From contig NZ_JAUCFJ010000002.1 of NCBI RefSeq assembly GCF_030348505.1, positions 2,422,001-2,486,000 on the forward strand: DNA of 64,000 nt. The letters are read 5' to 3'. The first letter of the stretch is position 1, and the number at the start of each line of letters is the position of its first letter. The notes under the pieces were generated by a model, which made no database searches, was not told the origin of the DNA, and was given only the letters and a program-made list of their open reading frames with translations. Below are positions 36,158 through 44,548 of the stretch, one piece after another. Position numbers and translations under genes: made by a program. The stretch comes from Lysinibacillus sp. G4S2 (GTDB lineage: Bacteria; Bacillota; Bacilli; Bacillales_A; Planococcaceae).

Positions 36158-36560
36158 AAAAACATTTTCTGATAGAAATGTACAAAATTTCGTGAATTTG
36201 TTTTCTTCAAAAATTAATAATGGTCTTGAAATCACGTACAGAAAAGAAACATTAGAAAATGTTAGAAACGATAACAACTTTACAGATCAGTTAAAAAAAG
36301 AATGTGGAATATACTACTTTATACAAAAAGATATCGTTAAGTACGTAGGCAGAGCGCTTCCTGCAGTTGGATTAAGGTCCAGAATTTTAAACCAAATTAA
36401 CGCTTTTGGTGATGAAGAATGGGATAAAGTGATTAAGGATAATAGCACGGAAATTGCTGTATATATATTCAATGATATAGAACAATGGTATTTCATATCT
36501 GCATTGGAACATTATCTTATAGAGAAACTTGAACGACCTATCTTTAATAAACGCTACTAA
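36147..36560 (+). CDS. GIY-YIG-like protein
   Basis: 137 residues. GIYYFIQKDIVKYVGRALPAVGLRSRI fits the GIY-x(10)-YIG core (here YVG) and the downstream arginine helix of GIY-YIG nucleases. The C-terminal LEHYLIEKLERPIFNKRY carries the usual late Glu and N-x-R region. It is short and stand-alone, so it could be a nuclease or a degenerate domain. AAGCGGGGAG precedes ATG 36147. Confidence 0.7.
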   Translation: MIVKKTFSDRNVQNFVNLFSSKINNGLEITYRKETLENVRNDNNFTDQLKKECGIYYFIQKDIVKYVGRALPAVGLRSRILNQINAFGDEEWDKVIKDNSTEIAVYIFNDIEQWYFISALEHYLIEKLERPIFNKRY

Positions 36561-36713
36561 AAGGGATGAGCTATTTCGGTGTGTCCAATATGAACTGTGA
36601 GAGTAATTGAGAAGGGCAAATTATGGATATTTATTTGAGCAAAGGATTGCTGATGGTATGGATGTATCGAAAGCAGGGGCAATAAAGCTAGACTTGTAAA
36701 AATCATTAAATAA

Positions 36714-36752
36714 AGACCAGGTTTCACAAGTATTTGTGATTGACCTGGTCTC
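36714..36752 (-). terminator. Terminator of the TPR-HTH regulator gene
   Basis: AGACCAGGT pairs with ACCTGGTCT, with an inner CACAA/TTGTG pairing. On the minus strand it is followed by TTTATTT. Confidence 0.7.
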
Positions 36753-36792
36753 TAAGAGAAGAATTTTTGTTCTGGAATAAAACGACAAGTCG

Positions 36793-38007
36793 TTATTTTA
36801 CCGTTTTATTTACTAACTCAATGGTGTTTTTAATAAAATCTTGGTAATGCGTTTGGGGTAGTGTATCTATTTTGCTAGCTGCTCTTTGCGCATAAATAAG
36901 AGCTTCCTCTACTTTTCCAAGTTGCATAAGACAAATGGCTCTATAAGAATACGCAGTGTAAAGAATACATAATTCAAGCGGGTAACTATTTGAGCTCGGC
37001 ATCTTAAATTGCTCAAACGCTTCTAAGGCTTCATTTAGCTGTCCTTTTCCTAATAAAGCTTTCCCTTGTTCAAGATAATAAAAATCACTTCCAATGTTTC
37101 CGTTTAACATTGTAGCAAATTTATCTAAGTAACAAAGAGCTTGTTCATAATCTTTTGGTATTTGATTGTGATAGTGAGCTTGCAGTAACAAAGTATAAGC
37201 TAAGGACTGATCATTTTCACTAAAAACAGCAAACTGTTCTGACTTCTTAATAAAATAGACATAATCCTTTTCGTTGTTATGAAGAAGGGCTTGGAATGCT
37301 GCAATTCGGAAAATATTATCCATCTTATAATAGACCATTTTTTTCTTAGACATTTCAATTAATTGATGAAGCTTCTCCTTCCCAGATATATATTCACCTA
37401 TCCCGAAAAGTAAGACCATTTCAACGTAATTCGCTTCTAAATCAACGAGCATATCAATCACGGTTGCTCTTTCATCATACTCTTTTCTTACATTTCGTAA
37501 CATTTCCAGGGCATTATGATACTCGCCATTTTTCGCATGGTATTCTACTACGTATACTTGCGCTGCCAAACTGTGACTATAAAGAGATAACCGATCATAG
37601 ATTGTTACTGCCCGATCTATCAATATTTCTCCATTGTTTTGATCTGACTTCAAAACTGTCCTTCCGGAAATTTCTAATATCCTAGCAGATTCCAATGAAA
37701 TGGGAAACTGTCGGTCAAAAATGTCTTGAGTCAAACTAATTATCTGTTCATCATTATTTTTTTCAAACGCTTCCTCTATTTTAGTAAACAAATTTTTAAG
37801 CTCATCAGTTGTAGGATTTCCTAATAAATATTGAGGGTCACAGCCTAACTGGCACGCTATAAATTTTAAACTGTCCATCGAAGGGTTCGCGTGCCCGTTT
37901 TCAATCATACTCAGCATTCCCTTTGACATTTTGTCACCTGTTAGTTCTACAAGTGTCATACCTTTTTCTATTCTTAATTTTTTGATTCGTTGTCCTAACT
38001 CATTCAT
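36793..38007 (-). CDS. HTH-TPR regulator of the RRNPP type
   Basis: 404 residues. An XRE helix-turn-helix lies at 1-65 (LGQRIKKLRIEKGMTLVEL, KGMLSMIENGHANPSM). About 330 residues of TPR-like helical repeats follow (e.g. PLELCILYTAYSYRAICLMQLGKVEEAL). The plan and length are those of PlcR/NprR/Rgg-like regulators that bind secreted peptides. No pheromone precursor gene was found beside it. It is divergent from an alpha/beta hydrolase gene, with two palindromes between. Confidence 0.8.
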   Translation of the reverse strand: MNELGQRIKKLRIEKGMTLVELTGDKMSKGMLSMIENGHANPSMDSLKFIACQLGCDPQYLLGNPTTDELKNLFTKIEEAFEKNNDEQIISLTQDIFDRQFPISLESARILEISGRTVLKSDQNNGEILIDRAVTIYDRLSLYSHSLAAQVYVVEYHAKNGEYHNALEMLRNVRKEYDERATVIDMLVDLEANYVEMVLLFGIGEYISGKEKLHQLIEMSKKKMVYYKMDNIFRIAAFQALLHNNEKDYVYFIKKSEQFAVFSENDQSLAYTLLLQAHYHNQIPKDYEQALCYLDKFATMLNGNIGSDFYYLEQGKALLGKGQLNEALEAFEQFKMPSSNSYPLELCILYTAYSYRAICLMQLGKVEEALIYAQRAASKIDTLPQTHYQDFIKNTIELVNKTVK

Positions 38008-38036
38008 ATTCTAACATCCCTTGAAATTCAATTTGC

Positions 38037-38057
38037 AAGTTCAATTATATTAAACTT
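38037..38057. promoter_or_regulatory. Operator-like palindrome 1
   Basis: AAGTTCAATTATATTAAACTT, an imperfect dyad with AAGTTYAAT half-sites, 30 bp upstream of the regulator start. Its centre is 55 bp from that of the next palindrome. Confidence 0.6.
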
Positions 38058-38091
38058 CAGCTTGAAAAGACAATTATTACATGTTACGATT

Positions 38092-38112
38092 AAGTTCAAT
38101 TTAATTGAACTT
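38092..38112. promoter_or_regulatory. Operator-like palindrome 2
   Basis: AAGTTCAATT and AATTGAACTT flank a single central T: a perfect 10-bp inverted repeat, 54 bp upstream of the hydrolase start. It is probably a high-affinity site for the divergent HTH-TPR regulator. Confidence 0.65.
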
Positions 38113-38166
38113 CCTTAGATTGGATTTTACAAAAGGAAGATAGAAACGGAAATAGAGGGATTACAT

Positions 38167-38946
38167 ATGAGTGAATTTATTGAAAATGAAGCAGGAAAAA
38201 AATTAGCTATAGGTGGCATTGAATTATACTATGAATTGATAGGGGAGCATCACGAAGGTCCACCTTTAGTTTTTGATTCAGGGTATGGTGTTACTTTAGA
38301 AAACTGGAATTCAATTAAAGATGAAGTGTCTAAATTCTCAAGGATGTTTATTTATGACAGAGCAGGAATCGGAAAAAGTGAAATGGATGACAGACCTCGA
38401 CATAGTAGACAAAGTGTAGAGAACTTACGTATATTACTTAAAAAAGCAGATGTAAAGCCTCCGTATGTATTAGTGGGCCACTCATTAGGGGGATTAAATA
38501 TAAGATTATTTGCAAGTACATATCCAGAGGAAGTCGCAGGAGTAGTCCTCTTAGATTCATCTCATGAGGATCAAAATAAAATATTGCCTTCTTTATTCGC
38601 AAAAGAAGTTCAAGAAGCGTATTATAATCAATTTACTTTGGAAGGATCTCTTCATGAAGTTGAAGAGAGCTTAGAACAAGTTCGAAATAAATCGTTTGGA
38701 AATATTCCATTGATTGTCGTTACAGGCGGTCTCCAGCCTTTTCATACAAAGGAATCAATGGCTATGTGGCTGAAATTTCAAGAAGAGCTTGCAAATCTGT
38801 CAACAAATAAGCAACACATTATTGTTGAAGATGCTGGGCATGCGATACATTTTGATAAACCAGACGTTGTTATTAGTATATTAAGAGATATTTTAAGTAG
38901 GGTAAAGAATGACAAGGAGCACTTCGAGGATAGTGATTGTCGTTAA
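38167..38946 (+). CDS. Alpha/beta hydrolase
   Basis: 259 residues. The nucleophile elbow GHSLGG, VVLLDSSHED and the histidine in DAGHAIHF complete the triad; FDSGYGVTLENWNSI is the oxyanion loop region. Substrate unknown. AGAGGGATTAC precedes ATG 38167. Its divergence from the HTH-TPR regulator suggests it is that regulator's main target. Confidence 0.85.
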   Translation: MSEFIENEAGKKLAIGGIELYYELIGEHHEGPPLVFDSGYGVTLENWNSIKDEVSKFSRMFIYDRAGIGKSEMDDRPRHSRQSVENLRILLKKADVKPPYVLVGHSLGGLNIRLFASTYPEEVAGVVLLDSSHEDQNKILPSLFAKEVQEAYYNQFTLEGSLHEVEESLEQVRNKSFGNIPLIVVTGGLQPFHTKESMAMWLKFQEELANLSTNKQHIIVEDAGHAIHFDKPDVVISILRDILSRVKNDKEHFEDSDCR

Positions 38947-39080
38947 TTGAGATTCGATTATCAAATAAAAGTGTTGCCTTATGCTGATCACGCACTTATG
39001 ACACAGGTTGAAGGATTAACTAATAAATCGATAAACATGTAACGAGTTTGGAATGTGACCCCGAACAAAGCATAATAAAA

Positions 39081-39458
39081 AGAAGAGACTGGGACAAAAC
39101 TAGCTGAGAAATCGATGCTGTTTGATTTCTCTTTTACTATGTTAATAGCAGTATATTTCCGGAGATTTACTGTCTCGAGTACTTTTGATTGTTTATCAAC
39201 TAACTTTATCGAGTTATCGACCGACTTTATCGATTTATCAACCAACTTTTTTAATTTATCAACCAACTTTCGAAAAATATCGACATCTCCTTCATGAAAC
39301 ACTATCTGATTGCACTGATAATTTGCATCGTTTATGACATAAGTATATTTTTAAGGCAGAATTAAAAAATTTAACATCAAAAAAAGCGAGAAATCAACGT
39401 TTCTAAATTGATTTCTCGCGCTTTTTAGGTTTTGGCCAGTTTTGTCCCAGCCACTTCT
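39081..39458. mobile_element. 378-bp element with GACTGGGACAAAAC inverted ends
   Basis: The arms AGAAGAGACTGGGACAAAAC (39081-39100) and its partner (39439-39458) match at 18 of 20 positions. GACTGGGACAAAA-type ends recur in Bacillales and staphylococcal intergenic DNA. Inside are four 21-bp tandem units from 39193 and a hairpin GCGAGAAATCAA/TTGATTTCTCGC near the right end. No protein is encoded. Confidence 0.65.
39193..39276. repeat. Four 21-bp tandem repeats
   Basis: Units start at 39193, 39214, 39235 and 39256, each with TTATCRACYRACTTT. The TTTATCGA core is shared with the 21-bp array at 22217-22319. Confidence 0.8.
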
Positions 39459-39494
39459 CAAATTTAAAATTTATTTAATGTTAGAATAGGTTAG

Positions 39495-39938
39495 TTAATT
39501 TGCTAATACCAAAAATACGGTAAAAGTCACTCCATACAAGCCCATAAATCCGACAGACATTTTTGATAATTTAGTTTTGATGGAAAAAGCATTCTGAAAA
39601 CCAGCTTTAAAAAGATTCACAACGAAAATAGATACTGCTAAGAAAAACGATATCATAGCAATAATTAACGCAACTTGCTCCATTAAAATAACCTCCTGTA
39701 ATGATCTGTATTGTAGAATAATAAGTATATTTATCAAACCGACAAGCCATAGTACATTACTCATGCGAATGCCAAAAACTTCTCGTTCATTGATTTCTAT
39801 TTTCCAAGCATCGATTATACCTCTCAGTAAATCGATCAACAGAAAGAATGTCCAATCTTTCTGTTCTAAGAGATCATTCATTTCATCGCCATATCGTTTT
39901 CTCCAATTTCTTGGATACAAATACATTAACCACTTCAT
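39495..39938 (-). CDS. Membrane protein paired with PadR regulator
   Basis: 147 residues. The N-terminal WLMYLYPRNWRKRYGDEMNDLLE resembles the cytoplasmic head of small membrane proteins that accompany PadR regulators; three membrane segments follow (about residues 58-77, 82-103 and 125-145). Its ATG overlaps the padR stop by 4 nt. Role unknown; such pairs often modulate envelope stress or transport. Confidence 0.75.
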   Translation of the reverse strand: MKWLMYLYPRNWRKRYGDEMNDLLEQKDWTFFLLIDLLRGIIDAWKIEINEREVFGIRMSNVLWLVGLINILIILQYRSLQEVILMEQVALIIAMISFFLAVSIFVVNLFKAGFQNAFSIKTKLSKMSVGFMGLYGVTFTVFLVLAN

Positions 39939-40240
39939 ATAAGCCCAAGCCTTTTTGCGCCGAGTGTAGTTATTGCTTGGATTTCTTGAATTTGGTTGCT
40001 TAAATATTCACGTCCCGCATCTGTTAGCCTGTAAGGTTTTTTACGATCATCTGATTCAAGCACTTGAATGTAGCCGGCTTTTTCTAAACGGGTAATGGCT
40101 CCATATAAAGTTCCAGCACCTAACTTAATACTATAATTTTTTTCAATATCCTCCATAATTGCATAGCCATGACAATCTTTTTCAGCCAGACTAATCAAAA
40201 TAAACAACGAAGGCTCTGAAAACCTATCTTTTTTCTTCAC
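39935..40240 (-). CDS. PadR-family transcriptional regulator
   Basis: 101 residues from GTG 40240 behind GAGGAGG; the frame continues upstream only as non-coding sequence. The PadR winged helix is clear: EPSLFILISLAEKDCHGYAI, LGAGTLYGAITRLEKAGYI, and YRLTDAGREYL. It is probably autoregulated; direct copies of ATAACGT lie at about 40281-40294. Confidence 0.9.
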   Translation of the reverse strand: MKKKDRFSEPSLFILISLAEKDCHGYAIMEDIEKNYSIKLGAGTLYGAITRLEKAGYIQVLESDDRKKPYRLTDAGREYLSNQIQEIQAITTLGAKRLGLI

Positions 40241-40459
40241 ACAATACCTCCTCTTGAAAAAGTTTATTACGTTTGGCGATATAACGTATAACGTAATAAT
40301 AACTGTAATATGGAAATAATGCAATAATGAGCCCATTAAATTCAGAAAATATCTGTAAGCCTAGCATATTAAAATGCGAAGAAAGCGAATGTTTCGTTTT
40401 CGTATTTTTGAGTAGGGGAGACAAATATGATTGGTGCAGGAATGTGACTGTAGAAAAAG

Positions 40460-40494
40460 AAAGACTAGGTACTCAATTTTGAGCCTAGTCTTTT
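40460..40494. terminator. Hairpin in the padR upstream gap
   Basis: AAGACTAGG pairs with CCTAGTCTT, with inner CTCA/TGAG. T- or A-runs on both sides allow action in either direction. Confidence 0.6.
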
Positions 40495-40595
40495 CATCTG
40501 CTTTAGTTGGTAGGTAGTCCAAGAAAATAAGCCAGTATTAATAAATCTCTTCATTATCATAAAAATCGACGCTTTATTTATTGTAATTAAATATG

Positions 40596-40630
40596 AATAA
40601 AGCCTTGTCAGATCTAAACAAGGCTTTATT
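40596..40630 (-). terminator. Terminator of the 144-aa secreted protein gene
   Basis: AATAAAGCCTTGT pairs perfectly with ACAAGGCTTTATT around a 9-nt loop, 16 nt beyond the stop codon of the leftward gene. Confidence 0.75.
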
Positions 40631-40646
40631 CAATCGGATAATTTAA

Positions 40647-41081
40647 TTAATTGTTATCTCTTGCCTCTTCGAAGTTTTTCTTATCAATTTTATAGTCATC
40701 TTCTTTTACAAGACCAGCTTTATAGGAAGCCTCTAGTAACTGCAGCTCTCCGCTCCAGAATTTATCATTTGCTTGAGACAGTTTGTTACGTTGCTCTGCT
40801 GTTAAATCTTCCGGATTTTTTGGTTCTTTGTTTGGATTTTTTTTATTATCAACAAGGATTCCGTACTCTAGTTCTAATTTCTCTGATTGTTCATGAATTT
40901 CATCTACTTGTTTTCTTAGTTTCATCAGTGACTCTACTTGTGAGCTTGTAATTTCTGGATTAATTGTTCTAAAATACGCTAGCTCATCTTTATAGTCTTC
41001 AGTTTTTGTACTTGCCCATGCAGTTGATAAACCTCCTATTGATATAAGGATAGCTAATGATGTGATAATTGTTTTTTTCAT
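40647..41081 (-). CDS. Hypothetical secreted protein (144 aa)
   Basis: From ATG 41081 with AAAGGAAC upstream. A signal peptide (MKKTIITSLAILISIGGLSTAWA) is followed by a charged, helical, Lys/Glu-rich mature part with no cysteine. The C-terminal SYKAGLVKEDDYKIDKKNF resembles a short tandem helical motif. It is probably exported by Sec. I do not recognise the family. Confidence 0.68.
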   Translation of the reverse strand: MKKTIITSLAILISIGGLSTAWASTKTEDYKDELAYFRTINPEITSSQVESLMKLRKQVDEIHEQSEKLELEYGILVDNKKNPNKEPKNPEDLTAEQRNKLSQANDKFWSGELQLLEASYKAGLVKEDDYKIDKKNFEEARDNN

Positions 41082-41666
41082 AATATTTTTTGTTCCTTTC
41101 AATGTGTATTATTTAGTTGATTCGTTAAATCCGTATTGTAATGTGTAAACGTATGTTTTAGTTACATCTCTAAAATGATTTCACAATGTTAAAAGTGGTT
41201 TAACTGCTCTGAGCCAGTTTTTCGTGTGAAAATTTATTTTATTACTGATGTACTTTCAATTCATTTTATCTATATTACCTCCTTGATAGTGTAATATTAC
41301 ACTTTAAAAGAGTTTATGTCAATAAAAGTGTATAAATAATTTATTAAGGTAATTTATTTTCAAAGGACTTGCTAAAAACCAGCTAGAAGTCTAAATCTTA
41401 CAAAAGAATAATGTAAAAGTGTCAGTGGCTATACGCTTCATAACTTTGATGTGTAAGTGGCTAAAATCAAGCAGCATGATTTTAAAAACAAATTTGATTT
41501 TTGAAATTGATTTCTTTAAAAAATTTTTAAAAAAATGAATCGGAAATGAAGTGGTGTCCGTCAGTAGTTTAGAAGGAAGGGGAGTTAGATAAAAGGTTAT
41601 AGGTTGTGCTTATGCTTATGTCATGGACTTTTGAATTTGAAAATATGGTTATTAGGAGTTGATTTT
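41082..41666. other. 585-bp gap with an orphan-looking leftward promoter
   Basis: It contains the palindrome/promoter at 41288-41322 and, leftward of that, a strong GGAGG site followed by a two-codon frame. The rest is AT-rich with no gene. GTTAGATAAAAGG-type sequence near 41583 leads into the CPBP gene. Confidence 0.45.
41288..41322 (-). promoter_or_regulatory. Promoter with its -10 inside a perfect palindrome
   Basis: On the minus strand TTGACA (41322-41317), a 17-bp spacer and TAATAT (41299-41294). The -10 lies in the 16-bp palindrome AGTGTAATATTACACT (41288-41303), which resembles GntR/YtrA-type operators built on AGTGTA/TACACT. Another AGTGTA is nearby at about 41327. It points toward the 144-aa secreted protein gene. 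Confidence 0.6.
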
Positions 41667-42395
41667 TTGGAGGTAGGATTTTGGGTAGTTATAGTTTTTC
41701 TATTGTTTTACGAGCCGATTATAGGTTATTTTGGGTTTCAAAAATTTAAAAAAAATGTAGAAATATATGATGGCGCTAGAATCAAATATTATATAAATAC
41801 GATGATTGGTATTTGGATTCCAACTGTATTTATTTTATTGTTAGTAGCATTTACTGACCTCACTTTACAACAAATTGGGTTGAAAATGCCAAGAATAAAT
41901 ACAGAGGTTCTTGGAACTTGGATTACCTATATAGGACTTGGAATAGGCATTTTTTATTTATCCTTTGTGCTGTACTATATTTTGGGTTATTTTTTAAGTG
42001 ATAAGATAAAAAGACAATTAACAGAAAAGAAAGCAGAGGAATGGGAAAAGTCAGAAGTTTCGCCGATTTTTCCTGTGAGTAAAAAAGAAAAACAATTATG
42101 GGGTTATGTTTCTATAACAGCTGGAGTTACAGAGGAAATTATTTATAGAGGATTTTTAATTTTTGCTTTTACATACTTATTTCCAGAATTATCTGTGTGG
42201 ATAGTTATTCTTCTTGCTTCTATACTTTTTGGACTTGCACATACATATCAAGGATTTGTAATGGGGGTTCTAAGAACAACAATTTTTGGAGTACTTTTTT
42301 CAATCCTTTATATTGGATTAGATTCGATTATTCCGCTTATTTTATTCCACTTCTTATTGGATTATATTGTGAGATTAGGGGATGAAAAATCATAA
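41667..42395 (+). CDS. CPBP-family intramembrane protease
   Basis: 242 residues from TTG 41667 behind TTAGGAG. Six or more membrane segments. The CAAX-protease/bacteriocin-processing motifs are in place: TEEIIYRG (the EExxxR), FGLAHTYQG and HFLLDYIV. Family members cut substrates in the membrane or protect against bacteriocins. No bacteriocin gene is adjacent. Confidence 0.85.
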   Translation: MEVGFWVVIVFLLFYEPIIGYFGFQKFKKNVEIYDGARIKYYINTMIGIWIPTVFILLLVAFTDLTLQQIGLKMPRINTEVLGTWITYIGLGIGIFYLSFVLYYILGYFLSDKIKRQLTEKKAEEWEKSEVSPIFPVSKKEKQLWGYVSITAGVTEEIIYRGFLIFAFTYLFPELSVWIVILLASILFGLAHTYQGFVMGVLRTTIFGVLFSILYIGLDSIIPLILFHFLLDYIVRLGDEKS

Positions 42396-42519
42396 TTGTC
42401 AAACGAATGAAGATACTGTATTCTAACTAGGACAGACTTCAAACAGAAGCTGTTAATCTAGCAATTTATGATTAAGTTATCCTTGGTTAGTATACATATT
42501 GAAAAGGTGGAGGGTTCAA

Positions 42520-42939
42520 ATGACACCAGAACAAATTGTTAAGAAATTTTTTGAAGAAGTACGTTCAGGGCATAATCCAGATTACGCAACTGAATTAATG
42601 GCAGAGCAAGTACTGGCACACCAAGTTATTTCTGAAGAGGAATTAACGGTTTTAAGAACTCCAAAAGACTATGCTGAACATGTAAAAGAAATGATAGAAG
42701 CATATGGCAATTTTTCATTAGAAATCCAAGAGTTCATCGTACAAGGAAATAAAGTATATGTACGATGGAAGCAAGTTGGTACACATGTAGGAGAAGTCGA
42801 TGGATATCAGCCGACAAGTCTTCCGGTTATTGAAATTGCAAGCGCGGTATATAGAGTTGAAGATGAAAAAATAGCAGAATATTGGATTCAAATTGATCGG
42901 GCGGGTATCGAAAAACAACTCGATCGTAATAAAAATTAA
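42520..42939 (+). CDS. SnoaL-like/ester cyclase-type protein
   Basis: 139 residues from ATG 42520 with AGGTGGAGGG upstream. NTF2-like fold: IVKKFFEEVRSGHNPDYATELMA, VKEMIEAYGNFSLEIQEFIVQGN and the closing IAEYWIQIDRAG. Many SnoaL-like proteins in Bacillus are uncharacterised. Followed by a hairpin. Confidence 0.75.
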   Translation: MTPEQIVKKFFEEVRSGHNPDYATELMAEQVLAHQVISEEELTVLRTPKDYAEHVKEMIEAYGNFSLEIQEFIVQGNKVYVRWKQVGTHVGEVDGYQPTSLPVIEIASAVYRVEDEKIAEYWIQIDRAGIEKQLDRNKN

Positions 42940-42948
42940 TATCAGTTT

Positions 42949-42972
42949 AAAAACATCCTTCGGGGTGTTTTT
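42949..42972 (+). terminator. Terminator with UUCG loop
   Basis: AAAAACATCC and GGGTGTTTTT (one G-U) around the stable loop TTCG, followed by ATTTTG. Confidence 0.85.
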
Positions 42973-43190
42973 ATTTTGCCCTTTAAAATACACTCGCAAA
43001 TTAGATAAACATGAGTAGGCCATGCCGAATATTGAAATGATTAATTATTAAAATTCACAGCTATTTTTTGAGTTTGTAATATTTAAAAGGAAGCGCTAAA
43101 TACAACACACCTTCTACTAAAAGTCTTGGCATGAGATAAACTAGTCATTTTAGGACTTTTTTTAGTAGATAAGAAAGGAAGAAAGGAAGA

Positions 43191-43231
43191 AAGGACATCA
43201 TTTCGCTCTAAAATGGGCGAGATGTGTCCTT
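43191..43231 (-). terminator. Terminator of the merR-fusion gene
   Basis: AAGGACATCATTTCGC pairs with GCGAGATGTGTCCTT with small interruptions. On the minus strand the stem is followed by TCTTCCTTTC. It lies 9 nt beyond the stop of the leftward regulator gene. Confidence 0.65.
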
Positions 43232-43239
43232 TTAATCTT

Positions 43240-44472
43240 CTACATTACCGAACGGGCTAAATACATTAACATGTGGAACTTTTCATCCTTAACATGATAA
43301 TCAAAAAAAGGTCCAGGATCTGTACAATAACCGATATTATCGCTTTGTGTTATTTGAAAGCCATTGACTAATAAATTCTCCTCGATGTAATTTGGATATA
43401 AAATGTGTTGGTGAGAATCTGGATATATGGATGAAATATTTTTCAATGATTTGGACGAACTTTCGTAATAAGAGTAACCCCCAACGATGATTGAATCGCT
43501 GTGGAAACGGTCTTTTAGAATAGGTATAGGAAACTGTGGATTGAGTAATGAAAAATCATTTGTTGTAAAACTGTCCACAAAAACATCGATACTAAGTGGT
43601 TTTAATGGCAGGTTTAAATCGGAATTCAAAATATAAAGTACGTTAAGTAAAGGATTGATACCTTCAATCCTTTTTCTAACCTTCTTGAGCATCTCAAGTG
43701 AGTAGCCACTGAATACATAGGATGCACTCAAGTCAAAATTATCACTATATTTGGGTAGTGTCACAAAAGCATCGATGTTGGTTTCCACAATTAATTTGTT
43801 TTTCAAATCTATATTTTGCAGTGTTTTTTGAAACCAAAAGTTACTTTTTTCAAACAAATTTATCATCCCGTGATTCATCTCTTTAATTGTTTGTATGTCG
43901 TAAAAATAGGACGGGTATGGAGAAATCTCATACAAGTTAGCGGTGATGATAATACCTTCTTCAATAACTGCTTCGTAATCACAAGTACAAGTTAAATAAC
44001 CATTTTGAATGGAATTATTAATAATCGACACAGCTTTCATTTCAAGTGGGATGTGGCACTTTGGACAATAGAGAATATTTACAAAGGATAGCGGGACACC
44101 TTTTAAATATTCCTTTTCGGACGCAGAATTTTTGGTGTGAATCGATTTATCAATTAATTGGATTGCCTTTGATAACTCTTCTTTTTTCTGGATTAACTGG
44201 TCCTTTTTATCGATTAGCAAGGTATTGTAGTAGACGAGATCTTCATGGTCCATGAAATTTGTAACACGCTGATACGATAGAATTTGTTGTATTTCTAGCA
44301 GTGAAAAATGGAGCTTTTTTAGCTTAGCAATAAAAGTCATATCATCGTGGCTCGATTGATTCATTTGATACTGAGTGTTTTTTTTGTCTGGAAGTAACAA
44401 ACCAAGTTCTATGTAATAACGAACAGTATCGATTGAAACATCGAAAATCTTTGCAAATGTACCGATTTTCAT
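43240..44472 (-). CDS. MerR regulator fused to a zinc-ribbon and methyltransferase-like domain
   Basis: 410 residues, about three times a plain MerR. MerR HTH at 1-70 (KIGTFAKIFDVSIDTVRYYI), dimerisation coil at about 75-110, then CPKC (136-139) with C162 and C164, a zinc-ribbon like that in front of RlmA-type methyltransferases. Residues about 195-320 keep the order of a SAM methyltransferase, with YSLEMLKKVRKRI for the post-motif-I helix and SDLNLPLKPLSIDVFVDSF for motifs II-III. The glycine-rich motif I reads IVETNIDAFV, so SAM binding is doubtful. It is probably a ligand sensor. Divergent from the amine operon. Confidence 0.82.
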   Translation of the reverse strand: MKIGTFAKIFDVSIDTVRYYIELGLLLPDKKNTQYQMNQSSHDDMTFIAKLKKLHFSLLEIQQILSYQRVTNFMDHEDLVYYNTLLIDKKDQLIQKKEELSKAIQLIDKSIHTKNSASEKEYLKGVPLSFVNILYCPKCHIPLEMKAVSIINNSIQNGYLTCTCDYEAVIEEGIIITANLYEISPYPSYFYDIQTIKEMNHGMINLFEKSNFWFQKTLQNIDLKNKLIVETNIDAFVTLPKYSDNFDLSASYVFSGYSLEMLKKVRKRIEGINPLLNVLYILNSDLNLPLKPLSIDVFVDSFTTNDFSLLNPQFPIPILKDRFHSDSIIVGGYSYYESSSKSLKNISSIYPDSHQHILYPNYIEENLLVNGFQITQSDNIGYCTDPGPFFDYHVKDEKFHMLMYLARSVM

Positions 44473-44487
44473 AGATTTCCCCCCAGT

Positions 44488-44514
44488 AAAAAAGTGGAGT
44501 TACTCCACTTTTTT
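44488..44514. promoter_or_regulatory. Palindrome upstream of the merR-fusion gene
   Basis: AAAAAAGTGGAGT and ACTCCACTTTTTT flank a central T, a perfect 13-bp inverted repeat starting 16 bp upstream of the regulator's start codon. The core TGGAGT-n-ACTCCA is like known MerR-family operators, so it is a likely autoregulatory site. A hairpin role cannot be excluded. Confidence 0.6.
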
Positions 44515-44548
44515 TTTGAAATTTGTCTAAAAAGTGAACAAAAGACTA

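Larger units (their letters stand above)
38947..39494. other. 548-bp gap holding a long inverted-end repeat element
   Basis: Apart from the 378-bp element at 39081-39458 there is no gene. Frames on both strands (minus 38988-39302, plus 39115-39297) are open because of a 21-bp tandem repeat and are not taken as genes. Confidence 0.6.
40241..40646. other. 406-bp gap with two hairpins
   Basis: Promoter side of the PadR unit plus hairpins at 40460-40494 and 40596-40630. No gene is supported. Confidence 0.45.

Noticed and set aside
36561..36792. Pheromone peptide gene for the HTH-TPR regulator
   Set aside because: No short frame with a signal-like hydrophobic segment and ribosome binding site was found on either side of the regulator.
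38988..39302. Coiled-coil-like frame (LVDK heptads) on the minus strand
   Set aside because: It is the translation of a 21-bp tandem repeat inside an inverted-end element; the opposite strand is equally open.
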